Shown: positions 8,246 through 20,354 of the stretch, piece by piece
Position numbering within the stretch: position 1 is the stretch's first letter
How the letters are laid out: each line of letters starts with the position of its first letter
NCBI RefSeq assembly: GCF_014647795.1
Contig: NZ_BMPW01000001.1
Location: 930,001-994,000, forward strand
From: Actinoplanes campanulatus
Lineage (GTDB): Bacteria; Actinomycetota; Actinomycetes; Mycobacteriales; Micromonosporaceae
DNA: 64,000 nucleotides
Reading direction: 5' to 3'
Notes under the pieces: generated by a model
What the model saw: only the letters and a program-made list of their open reading frames with translations
Databases searched by the model: none
Told to the model about the DNA's origin: nothing
Translations under genes and position numbers: made by a program

Positions 8246-9514
8246 GGTCGGCTCCGGCACGTCGGTGCGCTCCACCTCGACACCCAGCCGGGCCAGGTCG
8301 GCCACGAAGTCCGGATAGCCACGGTCGATGTGGTGCACCTCGCCCACCTCGGTCACCCCGTCCGCGCAGAGCCCGGCGATGACCAGCCCCGCCCCGGCCC
8401 GGATGTCGGTGGCGCGGACCGGCGCCCCGGAGAGCCGGTCCCGGCCGTTGACGACCGCGTGGTGCCCGTCGGTACGGATGTCCGCCCCCAACCGCACCAT
8501 CTCGTTCACGAACATGAACCGGCCGTCGAAGATGTTCTCCGTGATCAGCGACGAGCCCTCGGCCACCGAGGCCAGGCCCAGCGCCATCGGCAGCAGGTCG
8601 GTCGCGAACCCCGGGTAGGGCAGCGTCACGATGTCGACGCCGCGCGGCCGCTCGCTGGTCCGCACCCGGAAGCAGTTGTCGCCCGGCTCGATCGTCGCGC
8701 CCGCGGTCGCCAGCTTGTCCAGCGCGATGTCCAGGAACTCCGGCCGCACCCCGTGGACGGTCACGTCGCCACGGGTCATCACCGCCGCGTACGCCCACGT
8801 GCCGCCGACGATCCGGTCGCCGACCGTGGTGTGCCGGACCGGCTTCAGCGGACCCTGCACCCCCTCGATCACCAGCGTGGACGTGCCGGCGCCCTCGATC
8901 CGGGCGCCCATCGCGTTGAGCATCTCGCAGATGTCGACGATCTCCGGCTCCCGGGCCGCGTTGTCGATCTCGGTGACGCCCTTGGCCAGGACCGCGGCCA
9001 TCAGGATGTTCTCGGTGGCGCCGACACTCGGGAAGTCCAGCCAGATCTTGGCGCCGTGCAGGCCGCCGGGCGCCGACGCGATCACGAAACCGTGCTCGCC
9101 GGAGATCTCCGCGCCCATCCGGGCCAGACCGGACACGTGCATGTCCAGGCCACGGGACCCGATCATGTCGCCGCCGGGCAGGGCGACCCGCACATAACCC
9201 CGGCGGGCCAGCAGCGGGCCGAGCACGCAGATCGACGCGCGCAGCCGCCGGACCAGGTCGTAGTCGGCCTCACTGCCCGGCTCGGCGGGCACGTCGATGA
9301 CCGCCTCGGTGCCGTCGAGCGTGACATCGCAGCCGAGCCGGCGGAGCACCTCGGCCATGATGGCTATGTCGGTGATCCGGGGAACGTTCGCCACCACGCT
9401 GCGCCCCTCGGCCAGCAGCGCGACCGCCATCAGTTTGAGCGCCGAATTCTTCGCGCCGCCCACCATGACGTCACCGGCGAGGCGAGCCCCGCCCTTCACC
9501 CTGATCACATCCAC
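8234..9514 (-). CDS. murA: UDP-N-acetylglucosamine 1-carboxyvinyltransferase, Asp-type
   Basis: MurA transfers enolpyruvate from PEP to UDP-GlcNAc, the first committed step of peptidoglycan synthesis in the cytosol. The 426-residue protein starts at GTG 9514 ([15 protein letters not shown]). It has the Lys-Asn pair of GGAKNSALK (residues 19-27), the active-site loop GGDMIGSR with Asp116, and the usual C-terminal half ([11 protein letters not shown]). Most bacterial MurA have Cys at the loop position, which is alkylated by fosfomycin. Asp there, as in M. tuberculosis MurA, is known to give intrinsic resistance. The pduO gene diverges 51 bp away, the same neighbourhood as in mycobacteria. Confidence 0.97.
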   Translation of the reverse strand: MDVIRVKGGARLAGDVMVGGAKNSALKLMAVALLAEGRSVVANVPRITDIAIMAEVLRRLGCDVTLDGTEAVIDVPAEPGSEADYDLVRRLRASICVLGPLLARRGYVRVALPGGDMIGSRGLDMHVSGLARMGAEISGEHGFVIASAPGGLHGAKIWLDFPSVGATENILMAAVLAKGVTEIDNAAREPEIVDICEMLNAMGARIEGAGTSTLVIEGVQGPLKPVRHTTVGDRIVGGTWAYAAVMTRGDVTVHGVRPEFLDIALDKLATAGATIEPGDNCFRVRTSERPRGVDIVTLPYPGFATDLLPMALGLASVAEGSSLITENIFDGRFMFVNEMVRLGADIRTDGHHAVVNGRDRLSGAPVRATDIRAGAGLVIAGLCADGVTEVGEVHHIDRGYPDFVADLARLGVEVERTDVPEPTFDF

Positions 9515-9565
9515 GCGGGCAATCGTAGGAGCCGTGGCCCACCCGCGCCTCGTAGGGTGGGGTCC

Positions 9566-10138
9566 ATGGCTGTGCATCTCACCCGCATATACACCCGGAC
9601 CGGCGACGCCGGGCAGACCCGGCTGGTCAACAACGAGCCGGCGCCGAAGACCGCGCCACGGATCGCCGCCTACGCGGACGCCGACGAGTGCAACGCCGCG
9701 GTCGGCGTGGCGCTTGCGCTCGGTGAGCTGCCCGAGGACGTCGTCGCGGTGCTGTCCGCCATCCAGAACGACCTCTTCGACCTGGGCGCCGACCTGGGCA
9801 ACCCGGTGGCCGAGAACCCGCCGTACCCGCCACTGCGGATCACCGAGGCGTACGTGACCCGCCTGGAGAAGTGGTGCGACGAGTACAACGAGCGCCTCGC
9901 CCCGCTGGACAGTTTCATCCTCCCGGGCGGCACTCCGGGAGCGGCCCTGCTGCACGTCGCACGGACGGTGGCCCGCCGCGCCGAACGTACCGCCTGGGCC
10001 CTCTACGAGCAGGAGCCCGACCGCACCTCGGACCTGCCGCTGAAATACCTGAACCGCCTCTCCGACCTGCTCTTCATCCTCAGCCGGGTGGCAAACCCGT
10101 CCGGCGACGTCAAGTGGGTCCCCGGCGGCGGTGCCTGA
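9566..10138 (+). CDS. PduO-type ATP:cob(I)alamin adenosyltransferase
   Basis: The enzyme adds the 5'-deoxyadenosyl group of ATP to cob(I)alamin to make coenzyme B12. The 190-residue protein has the N-terminal ATP-binding motif [12 protein letters not shown], the helical bundle signature [19 protein letters not shown] (residues near 120-138) and [11 protein letters not shown], plus the C-terminal [12 protein letters not shown]. The length is normal. Start is ATG 9566. The stop codon is inside the first copy of a 35-bp direct repeat. Its position opposite murA is conserved in mycobacteria. Confidence 0.96.
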   Translation: MAVHLTRIYTRTGDAGQTRLVNNEPAPKTAPRIAAYADADECNAAVGVALALGELPEDVVAVLSAIQNDLFDLGADLGNPVAENPPYPPLRITEAYVTRLEKWCDEYNERLAPLDSFILPGGTPGAALLHVARTVARRAERTAWALYEQEPDRTSDLPLKYLNRLSDLLFILSRVANPSGDVKWVPGGGA

Positions 10139-10205
10139 TGGCTCCGCTTCGCTCCGCGGCAAAACGCTGGGCCTGATGGCTCCGCTTCGCTCCGCGGCAA
10201 AACGC
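10133..10205 (+). repeat. 35-bp direct repeat, two copies
   Basis: Copies at 10133-10167 and 10171-10205 are identical over 35 bases, with a 38-bp period. They contain GGCTCCGCTTCGCTCCGCGG followed by CAAAACGC. The first copy includes the pduO stop codon and the second runs into the left arm of the large inverted repeat. Confidence 0.9.
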
Positions 10206-10419
10206 CTTGTAACCGGTGTCGAGGCAGGCGATTTCCCGCCGCAGCACACCCCGCTGCGTCGGCAAATCACCTGCCTCGACACCGGCGGCGTTTTGCGGGG
10301 GTGGCGAGTGTACCGCCGTTCAGCTCAGGTGGCCCTTTCGTGGCAAGGACGAGTCACGTGGGAGTTGATCTTTCCGGCTGGCTCTCAGCGTGTGTGGGCG
10401 CCCGTACCGGGAAAGGGTT
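10139..10419. other. Repeat-rich 281-bp intergenic region
   Basis: Besides the direct and inverted repeats listed separately, the right side (10299-10400) shows no gene or clear signal. The last 20 bases hold a copy of the CCGTACCGG repeat, which runs into the stop of the PhzF gene. Confidence 0.7.
10197..10298. repeat. Large (about 100-nt) inverted repeat able to form a long hairpin
   Basis: The outer arms are GGCAAAACGCC and GGCGTTTTGC. Inside lie CCGGTGTCGAGGCAGGCGAT (10213-10232) and its near-complement ending CTGCCTCGACACCGG (10271-10285). Near the centre, CGCAGC pairs with GCTGCG around the loop ACACCC. Most bases pair, so the transcript would form one extended hairpin between the convergent pduO and PhzF genes. 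It may act as a two-way terminator or be a palindromic mobile element. Confidence 0.85.
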
Positions 10420-10424
10420 TCAGG
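10402..10424 (+). repeat. Third copy of the CCGTACCGG repeat
   Basis: The sequence CCGTACCGGGAAAGGGTTTC matches the ends of the element at 6561-6845 and overlaps the 3' end of the PhzF gene. No inverted partner was seen nearby. Confidence 0.6.
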
Positions 10425-11214
10425 CTCTCAGGTCGCCTTCGAGTGTCGTCACCGCGCGGCCGCTCAGGAGGGTGCGGTCGCCGTGGAGGGCGACGCGGAC
10501 CGTGCCGCCGCGTGGGGAGGCCTGGTAGCCGGTCAGCTCGGTGCGGCCGAGGCGGGCCGCCCAGAACGGCGCCAGGGCGGTGTGGGCGCTACCGGTGACC
10601 GGGTCCTCGTCGACGCCGACGGCCGGGGCGAAGAAGCGGGACACGAAGTCGTGGCCGGGATCGTCGGACGCGGCCGTGACGATGACGCCGCGGCGGCTCA
10701 GCCGGGTCACCGCGCGCAGGTCGGGGGTGACCGCCCGGACCGTCTTCTCGTCGGCGACCTCGACCAGCAGATCGTCCGTGGAACCCGTGTGGTGCACCGA
10801 GACGATCTCGGCGCCGAGGGCAGCGGCGAGCTCCGGGTCGATCGGGCGTTCCGCCAGCGGGGCGGTCGGGAAGTCGAGGGTGATCAGACCCTCCGGGGTT
10901 CGCACTGCGGTGAGGATGCCGCTGCGGGTCCGGTAACGGATCGGGGCGGCCGGGTCGATCACGTGGCTGATCGCCAGGGTGGCGTGCCCGCACAGGTCGA
11001 CCTCGACGGTGGGGGTGAACCAGCGCAGCGCCCAATCGGCATCCGAGCCGGGCGGCAGCGGGTGCGCGAAGGCCGTCTCGGCGTGGTTCACCTCGGCGGC
11101 GACCTGGCGCATCCACTCGTCGGACGGGAAAGCGTCGCCGTCGAGGATCAGCACCCCGGCGGGCGCGCCGGTGAAGGGACGGTCGGTGAAGGCGTCGACG
11201 ATTCGGATCCGCAT
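10420..11214 (-). CDS. PhzF family isomerase/epimerase-like protein
   Basis: The 264-residue protein has the two-lobed PhzF fold. Its N-terminus reads VDAFTDRPFTGAPAGV, the motif NHAETAF carries the catalytic Glu46, VDLCGHATLAISHV follows, and the C-terminal lobe has VDEDPVTGSAHTALAPFW. PhzF in phenazine producers isomerises DHHA, but most family members, including stand-alone ones like this, have unknown substrates. No other phenazine genes are nearby. It lies 38 bp downstream of the DUF2550 gene on the same strand and could be co-transcribed with it. Confidence 0.93.
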   Translation of the reverse strand: MRIRIVDAFTDRPFTGAPAGVLILDGDAFPSDEWMRQVAAEVNHAETAFAHPLPPGSDADWALRWFTPTVEVDLCGHATLAISHVIDPAAPIRYRTRSGILTAVRTPEGLITLDFPTAPLAERPIDPELAAALGAEIVSVHHTGSTDDLLVEVADEKTVRAVTPDLRAVTRLSRRGVIVTAASDDPGHDFVSRFFAPAVGVDEDPVTGSAHTALAPFWAARLGRTELTGYQASPRGGTVRVALHGDRTLLSGRAVTTLEGDLRA

Positions 11215-11252
11215 GGATTCAAGCTATGCGATGGACCGGCCGCCGTGGGGGC

Positions 11253-11720
11253 TCAGCTCTCCATCGGGCGGGGGCCGAAGACCGTGCGGCCGCGGAGGCT
11301 GCCCGGGTCGCGGGGTGGGCCCGCCTCGAGCCAGGACAGGAAACCGGTCACCGTGGTCTCCGCCATGGCGATCTCGACCTCGCCCTCCGGTGTCCGGCAG
11401 CGCAGGACCACCCAGTGCCCCGGCATGGTGAGGCGCTCCGGGCCGGCCGGCGGGCGCCGCTCCTCCACCGTGAGGGCCCGCCGGTCGAGCACCCGCTTGG
11501 GGCGGATCGCCAGGCTGAACATGCGGTGGAACCGGAGCTCGTCGCCGAGGAACTGGCCGAGCCCGGGCGACCAGCCCCGGCCGAGCACCATCGTGTTGAT
11601 GCGCACCTGCACACGAATGGTTCCGCCGCCGACCATGAGCAGGCGGCGGCGGAAGAAGATGGCGAAGAGGAGCGCGAACAGCGCGACGACGCAGATCCCG
11701 GAGGCTTCCAGAATCCGCAT
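11253..11720 (-). CDS. DUF2550 membrane-anchored protein
   Basis: The 155-residue protein begins with one transmembrane helix (residues about 7-25, VVALFALLFAIFF) and basic residues, then a beta-rich domain including GHWVVLRCRTPEGEVEIAMAET in shortened form (GHWVVLRC, GEVEIAMAET). It follows atpC directly, the same place as the DUF2550 protein Rv1312 after atpC in M. tuberculosis. The molecular function is unknown; the conserved linkage suggests co-expression with the ATP synthase. Confidence 0.92.
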   Translation of the reverse strand: MRILEASGICVVALFALLFAIFFRRRLLMVGGGTIRVQVRINTMVLGRGWSPGLGQFLGDELRFHRMFSLAIRPKRVLDRRALTVEERRPPAGPERLTMPGHWVVLRCRTPEGEVEIAMAETTVTGFLSWLEAGPPRDPGSLRGRTVFGPRPMES

Positions 11721-11728
11721 CGCCGGTG

Positions 11729-12010
11729 TCAGTGAGACTCGGGCGTGGCGGCCGTGGCGCTCTCGGCGAGCACCGTCACACCGTTGGCGTCGATGGAGAG
11801 GAAGCCACCGGCCACGTCGTAGGTCAGCTGCTCACCACCGGCGAGCTTGACCCGGACCTGGGAGGGCTCGGTCAGCAGGCCCAGCAACGGCGAGTGACCG
11901 GGGAGCACACCGATCTCGCCCTCGGTGGTGCGCGCGACGAGCATCTCGGCCTCGCCGGACCAGACCTTCTCCTCGACGGCGACGACCTCGACGTGCAGCT
12001 GGTTGGCCAC
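11729..12010 (-). CDS. atpC: F1Fo ATP synthase epsilon subunit
   Basis: Epsilon is part of the central stalk and modulates ATP hydrolysis. The protein has 93 residues: the N-terminal beta-sandwich (VEKV-type start, EMLVARTTEGEIGVLPGHSPLLG, GGFLSIDANGVTVLAE) but almost none of the C-terminal helical hairpin, ending TATPESH. Short epsilon subunits are usual in actinobacteria. Unusually, it is cut off from atpD by a 1.1-kb LCP gene and a hairpin. The RBS AGGGAGA precedes ATG 12010. Confidence 0.95.
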   Translation of the reverse strand: MANQLHVEVVAVEEKVWSGEAEMLVARTTEGEIGVLPGHSPLLGLLTEPSQVRVKLAGGEQLTYDVAGGFLSIDANGVTVLAESATAATPESH

Positions 12011-12053
12011 GCTGTCTCCCTTTGACGCTGCGATTCCGTTCGGGTGAAGTCTA

Positions 12054-12072
12054 ATCGGCGGCCGACGCCGAT
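12054..12072 (-). terminator. Short hairpin between the LCP gene and atpC
   Basis: ATCGGCG and CGCCGAT form a 7-bp stem around GCCGA, 19-37 bases past the LCP stop. There is no U-tract. On the minus strand it is followed by TAGACT, which could be a -10 element for atpC transcription; that promoter is speculative because no spaced -35 was found. Confidence 0.35.
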
Positions 12073-12091
12073 GTGGTACGGGGTGGGCAGG

Positions 12092-13219
12092 TCAACTCTC
12101 GGCGGCCACGTATTCCGGATGATCAAGGAGGAAGGCGCCGATCCGGTCCTCCTGAACCGCCTGGAAGAACTCCTCGCTGGACGGGTCCAGCTGCTCGCCG
12201 AGGTACTTCCCGTTGGAGTAGAGGCCACCACCGGGCAGCTTGATCAGCGTCATGTCGTCGGTGTCGATGCCCTGGAGGGCCAGACCCCAGTCGAGGACGC
12301 TGTTGCCGCCGCCGTCGAAGGTGAGCGAGTCACCGGCCGCGTCCAGCACCTTGAGCAGCTTGGTGGGGTCGGTCACCACCTCCCTGCTCATCGCCTGCTC
12401 GGCCATCGCCTTGATGAACTGCTGCTGGTGCCGCTGCCGGTCGTAGTCGCCGTTGGGCAGCCCGTACCGCTGGCGCACGTAGTCCAGCGCCTCCCACGCC
12501 TGGAGGTGGTAGGTGCCCTTCTCGTAGACCTTCCGCGGACCGGTGTACGGATGGTCGCAGCCCCCGTTACGGCAGGCCGCGGTCTTGGGCCGGGCCGTGC
12601 CGTCGGGCTGGAGGTGCTCGGACTCGACGGTCTGGTCGATCGTCATGGTGACGCCGCCCATGGCCTCGACGATCTTCTTGAAGCCGCCGAAGTTGATGAT
12701 CGCGCCGGCGTCGAAGCCCCTGATTCCGGTGACGTCGCCGACCGTCTCGGCGAGCAACTGGAAGCCCTGCCCCACGTCGTGCCGGCCGTTGCCGGTGTCA
12801 CTGCCGAACGACATCGCCGAATTGATCTTCGCGGTGGTGCCGTTGAAGCCGGTCTTGGAGAAGGCCGGGATCCGCACGTACAGGTCCCGGGGGATGGAGA
12901 AGAGGAACACCTGGTCCATCGTCTCCGGGATGTGCGCCACGATGATCGAGTCGGAGCGCGGGGCCTGCGAGTCGTCGCGCGGGTCGATGCCGGCGAGCAG
13001 GATGTCGAGCGGGCCCTCGATGTCGGCCGTCTTCCTGGTGGCGCCGGGCGCCGGGTCGCCGATCAGGGTGCCGGGCGCGTCGATGCCGTTGGTGTATCTG
13101 GCGATCAGGGCTTTGCCGGAGACCAGCACACCACCGCTCACGACCATCAGCATGCAGCCGGCCCCGGCACAGAGCCGGGCCCACCGCGGCGCACGCCGGC
13201 GCTGGAGAGACTTCGCCAC
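12092..13219 (-). CDS. LytR-CpsA-Psr (LCP) family cell-wall glycopolymer transferase
   Basis: LCP proteins attach teichoic-acid-like or arabinogalactan polymers from lipid carriers to peptidoglycan outside the membrane. The 375-residue protein starts at GTG 13219 with a basic N-terminus and one transmembrane helix (residues 15-37). The LCP domain follows: DILLAGIDPRDDSQAPRSD, SIPRDLYVRIP, a central FGGFKKIVEAMGGV, and YVRQRYGLPNGDYDRQRHQQQ with the substrate-binding Arg residues. Cysteines around CRNGGCDHPYTG may form a loop disulfide. It lies between atpD and atpC, where no gene is normally found, so it is probably an insertion. Confidence 0.94.
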   Translation of the reverse strand: MAKSLQRRRAPRWARLCAGAGCMLMVVSGGVLVSGKALIARYTNGIDAPGTLIGDPAPGATRKTADIEGPLDILLAGIDPRDDSQAPRSDSIIVAHIPETMDQVFLFSIPRDLYVRIPAFSKTGFNGTTAKINSAMSFGSDTGNGRHDVGQGFQLLAETVGDVTGIRGFDAGAIINFGGFKKIVEAMGGVTMTIDQTVESEHLQPDGTARPKTAACRNGGCDHPYTGPRKVYEKGTYHLQAWEALDYVRQRYGLPNGDYDRQRHQQQFIKAMAEQAMSREVVTDPTKLLKVLDAAGDSLTFDGGGNSVLDWGLALQGIDTDDMTLIKLPGGGLYSNGKYLGEQLDPSSEEFFQAVQEDRIGAFLLDHPEYVAAES

Positions 13220-13332
13220 AGGAATCCCAACTCTGCATCCCCGGCGTGGCCAGGAGATCAGCGAATGCGCGGCCCAGCATACCCGGGCGGCCTGATGACG
13301 GCCGGGATACGGGAATCCTCGGAAAGCGCGAA

Positions 13333-13362
13333 GGGCCGCGCCGGCGTATGCCGGCGCGGCCC
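13333..13362 (-). terminator. Strong hairpin after atpD
   Basis: A perfect 13-bp stem (GGGCCGCGCCGGC with GCCGGCGCGGCCC) encloses a 4-base loop, 19-48 bases past the atpD stop. A U-tract is lacking, as is usual in high-GC actinobacteria. It should stop or attenuate transcription before the LCP gene and atpC. Confidence 0.75.
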
Positions 13363-13380
13363 CACAGCGTGCGGGCTGAA

Positions 13381-15752
<2,372 letters not shown>

Positions 15753-15754
15753 GC

Positions 15755-17317
<1,563 letters not shown>

Positions 17318-17392
17318 CCTCTGCCTTCTCTGTCTAGCTCGGGACGTCACCGCCGCCGAGGGGGCTTCTCGATGGGAATCGAGGGGAAACGA

Positions 17393-18214
17393 CTATTTAG
17401 CGAACGCCTGCTTGGCCTGGTTCAGCTTGCGCAGGACCGTGCCGTCGTAAAGGTCGGAACCGACCCGGACGCTGACACCACCGAGAACCGACGGGTCCAC
17501 ATCCACCTTCAGCGAGACCTCACGGCCGTAGAGGGCGGACAGCTTCCCGGCCAGGGACTGCTCGTCGGCGTCGGTGAGCGGCTTGGCAACCGTCACGTAC
17601 GCCACCTCGTGGTCCCGCTTCGTAGCGGTCACCTCGACGAGCCGGGTCAGCGAGGCCTGGAAGCCACGACCACCGAAGCCGGTCAGCGCCACCTCGACGA
17701 GGCGGCCGGTGACGCCGTGCGCCTTGCCCTCGAGCAAGTCCCGCACCAGCTTAACCCGCGGCTCGACCGGCGCACTGGCGTCACTGAGTGTGACGGCCAG
17801 CTGGGAATCGCCGGACACGATCTGGCCGAACCGGAACAGCTCGTCCTCGATGTCGGCCAGCTTGCCCTCGCGGTCCGCCGAGGCGAGCAGGGCGTCCACG
17901 CCCAGCCGCTCGGCGGCGTCGAGGAGCTCGGCCGGACGGGAGAAGCGGCCGGCCACCAGGGCAGCCACCGCATTCACCGTCGTCTCCGAGACCTTGCCGG
18001 AGAGCAGCGACCGCAGCAGGCCGGCACGGTCGGAACCGGGCCGGGACGGGTCGGTCAGCGCCCGGCGCAGCCGGGGCTGGGCCCGCAGCAGGGCGGCCAC
18101 CGACAGGATCTCGTCGGCGACCGTCGCCAGCTGCGGGGCCGTGGCCGCCGCCGTGTTCGCAGCGAGCTGGTCCGACGCCTCGCCGTAGGCCTCGCGGCTT
18201 ACGCTCGACGCCAT
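17393..18214 (-). CDS. atpH: F1Fo ATP synthase delta subunit
   Basis: Delta links F1 to the peripheral stalk. At 273 residues it is longer than the E. coli protein (177) but normal for Micromonosporaceae and related groups. The OSCP signature is in the C-terminal part: TVAKPLTDADEQSLAGKLSALYGREV in shortened form (VAKPLTDADEQ, LYGREVSLKVDVDPSVLGGVSVRVG split by family positions). The last base of its reading frame start is shared with the atpF stop at 18214. It is followed by a 75-bp gap to atpA. Confidence 0.95.
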   Translation of the reverse strand: MASSVSREAYGEASDQLAANTAAATAPQLATVADEILSVAALLRAQPRLRRALTDPSRPGSDRAGLLRSLLSGKVSETTVNAVAALVAGRFSRPAELLDAAERLGVDALLASADREGKLADIEDELFRFGQIVSGDSQLAVTLSDASAPVEPRVKLVRDLLEGKAHGVTGRLVEVALTGFGGRGFQASLTRLVEVTATKRDHEVAYVTVAKPLTDADEQSLAGKLSALYGREVSLKVDVDPSVLGGVSVRVGSDLYDGTVLRKLNQAKQAFAK

Positions 18215-18765
18215 CAGCGCTGTCCCGCCGTGTCGAGGTCGGCGATGAACCGCTCGACGGTGCCACGGGTGCGCGCCTCGTCGGCGAGAGCCTCACCGAC
18301 GATCTTGCTGGCCAGGTCGACCGCGAGCGTGCCGACCTCGGACCGGAGCTCCCGGACGATGGCCTCGCGCTGGGCGGCGAGCTGCTCGTTGCCGGCCGCG
18401 ATGATGCGGTCCGACTCCTCGCGAGCCTTGGCCAGCACGTCCTGCCGGATGCCCTCGGCGTCGGCCCGGGCCTCGTCGCGGATGCGAGCGGCCTCGGTAC
18501 GCGCCTCGGAAAGCTGCGCCTTGTACTGCTCGAGCAGCTGGTTGGCCTCGGCCTGCGCGGTCTCGGCACGCTTGATGCCGCCCTCGATCGCGTCGACGCG
18601 AGCCTGGAACGTCTTCTCCATCAGCGGGAAGACGAACTTCATCAGCACGAAGCAGAGCACCGCGAAGGCAACCGTGCCGACCACGATCTCTTCCCAGATG
18701 GGAACGATCGGGTTGTGCTCGGCGGCACCCTCTTCCGGGGCCACGGCCAGGTAAAGGTTGATCAT
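18214..18765 (-). CDS. atpF: F1Fo ATP synthase b subunit
   Basis: Subunit b is the membrane-anchored peripheral stalk. The 183-residue protein has one transmembrane helix (residues about 24-48, EEIVVGTVAFAVLCFVLMKFV, shortened VGTVAFAVLCFVLM) and a long Ala/Glu/Arg coiled coil ending in the dimerisation region EVGTLAVDLASKIVGEAL. It sits between atpE and atpH in the normal order, with AGGAGGTTCCC ahead of ATG 18765. Confidence 0.97.
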   Translation of the reverse strand: MINLYLAVAPEEGAAEHNPIVPIWEEIVVGTVAFAVLCFVLMKFVFPLMEKTFQARVDAIEGGIKRAETAQAEANQLLEQYKAQLSEARTEAARIRDEARADAEGIRQDVLAKAREESDRIIAAGNEQLAAQREAIVRELRSEVGTLAVDLASKIVGEALADEARTRGTVERFIADLDTAGQR

Positions 18766-18790
18766 GGGAACCTCCTAGTCGAGGTTGAGA

Positions 18791-19027
18791 TCAGAGTCCG
18801 GTGCCCTGCCAGATGAAGCCGAACGCGATGCCCAGCAGCGCGAGCGCCTCGATGACGGCGAAGCCGATCCAGACGAACGGCAGGGTCAGGCGGGACGACT
18901 CCGGCTGGCGAGCGGTGGACTGGATGTAGGCCGAGAAGACCAGACCGACACCGATGCCGGGGCCGATGGCGGCGAGGCCGTAACCGATGGCGGCGGTGCT
19001 GCCGGTAAGGCTGGCCAGAATCTCCAT
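18791..19027 (-). CDS. atpE: F1Fo ATP synthase c subunit (proteolipid ring)
   Basis: Subunit c forms the proton-driven ring. The 78-residue protein is two hydrophobic helices joined by the polar loop ARQPE. The N-terminal helix has the Gly-rich GPGIGVG and the second helix carries the proton-binding Glu in FAVIEALALLG. I chose ATG 19027 because AGGAGG is 8 bases upstream; the TTG at 19033 is unlikely. Spacing to atpF is 25 bp. Confidence 0.97.
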   Translation of the reverse strand: MEILASLTGSTAAIGYGLAAIGPGIGVGLVFSAYIQSTARQPESSRLTLPFVWIGFAVIEALALLGIAFGFIWQGTGL

Positions 19028-19106
19028 TACCAATTCCTCCTGGTATCTCGCGTGTCTGTCACGCGGGACGACAAACGGGGTACTACTTGAAGATCAGATG
19101 CTGCTC

Positions 19107-19895
19107 TCAGTGCTCGTCGGCGAGCGAACCCTGCACGTAGCTCGCGGTCAGCACCGTGAAGACGTAGGCCTGCAGGCAGATCACCATGAACTCGAGGAAG
19201 GTGATCGCGATGGTCAGCGCCCAGGAGAGGACCGAGATCGGCGCCAGCCAGGCGTTTGCGTTGATCATGGCAAAGCCGCCGAGCGTGAACACCAGCAGCA
19301 GCATGTGACCCGCAAACATGTTGGCGAAGAGACGAACCGCCAGCGAGAAGGGCCGCACGAGGAAGTTCGAGAAGATCTCGATCGGGATCAGCAGCGGCAG
19401 GATGCCGATCGGAGCGTTCGGCTTGACCGCGTGCACGAAGTACGCGATGCCGTGCTTCTTGATGCCGACCCAGATGAACATGACATAGCTGATCACCGCG
19501 AGGACCGCCGGGAAGGCGATGTGCGACATCGGCGAGATCTGCACCAGTGGCAGGATGCCGAAGAAGTTGTTGACCAGGATGAACATGAAGAGCGTCGTCA
19601 GGTACGGCGCGAAGCGCACACCCTGCGGGCCGATCATGTCAACCGCGATGTTGTTCCGCACGAAGCCGTAGATGCTCTCGGCGAGCCACTGCCTCTTGGT
19701 CGGCACCAACTGCGGCTTCCGGTACGACGCCAGGAAGAAGATGATGATCGCCGCGGCCGCCACCCAGACCAGCACCGTGATCTTGGTGAACCAGTAGGCG
19801 TCGTGGGCGCCCCACGGCAGGATGCTGGGCAGGTAGAAGTCCTCGACATCGGGCGGGAATGCCGCCGCGAGGACCGTCGACTGACCGATCACCAT
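19107..19895 (-). CDS. atpB: F1Fo ATP synthase a subunit
   Basis: Subunit a forms the proton half-channels next to the c-ring. The 262-residue protein has about six membrane segments. It includes the conserved SLAVRLFANMFAGHMLL with the essential Arg, LPLLIPIEIFSNFLVRPFSL in shortened form (LIPIEIFSNF), and the C-terminal LEFMVICLQAYVFTVLTASYV (shortened AYVFTVLTASYV). The charged N-terminus (PPDVEDFYLP) is typical of actinobacteria. It is followed by a 79-bp gap and atpE. Confidence 0.97.
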   Translation of the reverse strand: MVIGQSTVLAAAFPPDVEDFYLPSILPWGAHDAYWFTKITVLVWVAAAAIIIFFLASYRKPQLVPTKRQWLAESIYGFVRNNIAVDMIGPQGVRFAPYLTTLFMFILVNNFFGILPLVQISPMSHIAFPAVLAVISYVMFIWVGIKKHGIAYFVHAVKPNAPIGILPLLIPIEIFSNFLVRPFSLAVRLFANMFAGHMLLLVFTLGGFAMINANAWLAPISVLSWALTIAITFLEFMVICLQAYVFTVLTASYVQGSLADEH

Positions 19896-19907
19896 GGCCC
19901 TTTCCTG

Positions 19908-20144
19908 TCAGGCGCCGAGACGGCGCACGATGAGGTACACAGCGCCGGCGACCCCGAGAACGGCGCCGATTCCGGCGAAGATGCCCGTGGTTCCAACGAA
20001 GTGGTCGACAAGCCAGCCGATCCCACCCCACGCCAAAATCCCGGCGATGAGATACGACAGTGCGGTCATGCCCGCGCCTGAGTCAGGAGGCGGGTTCGAA
20101 CCGTCGTCGCCGCGGGATTCGGGGGAAGGTTTCTGGCCGGTCAT
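19908..20144 (-). CDS. AtpZ/AtpI-family small membrane protein
   Basis: The 78-residue protein starts at ATG 20144. A polar, Pro/Ser-rich N-terminus of about 25 residues is followed by two helices: LSYLIAGILAWGGIGWLVDHF, in shortened form IAGILAWGGIGWL, then IFAGIGAVLGVAGAVYLIV. The Gly pattern and the WLVDHFVGT turn match the AtpZ family (PF09527), thought to act with AtpI in magnesium handling or c-ring assembly. It lies 12 bp before atpB, the expected place. Confidence 0.85.
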   Translation of the reverse strand: MTGQKPSPESRGDDGSNPPPDSGAGMTALSYLIAGILAWGGIGWLVDHFVGTTGIFAGIGAVLGVAGAVYLIVRRLGA

Positions 20145-20354
20145 GACGGCCCGAACGATATCAGCAGGAAACACGAAGCTAAGCGGGACCCCCCGCACAA
20201 CCACGGTTGTCCAGGCGTCAGGAGTCTCGCAACTGACTGGACACGGTACTCCTGTCGCGCCAAATCGGAACACGGCACGAACGGCCCGGTCACCGGATCG
20301 TGGCGGGCTGCCCGGTTTTCACCTCACTGACCAGGGCAGACGTGGTGCCCTAGA

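Noticed and set aside
9515-9565. A possible cobalamin riboswitch near the PduO gene
   Set aside because: The gap to murA is only 51 bp, far too short for a B12 aptamer, and no B12-box sequence is present.
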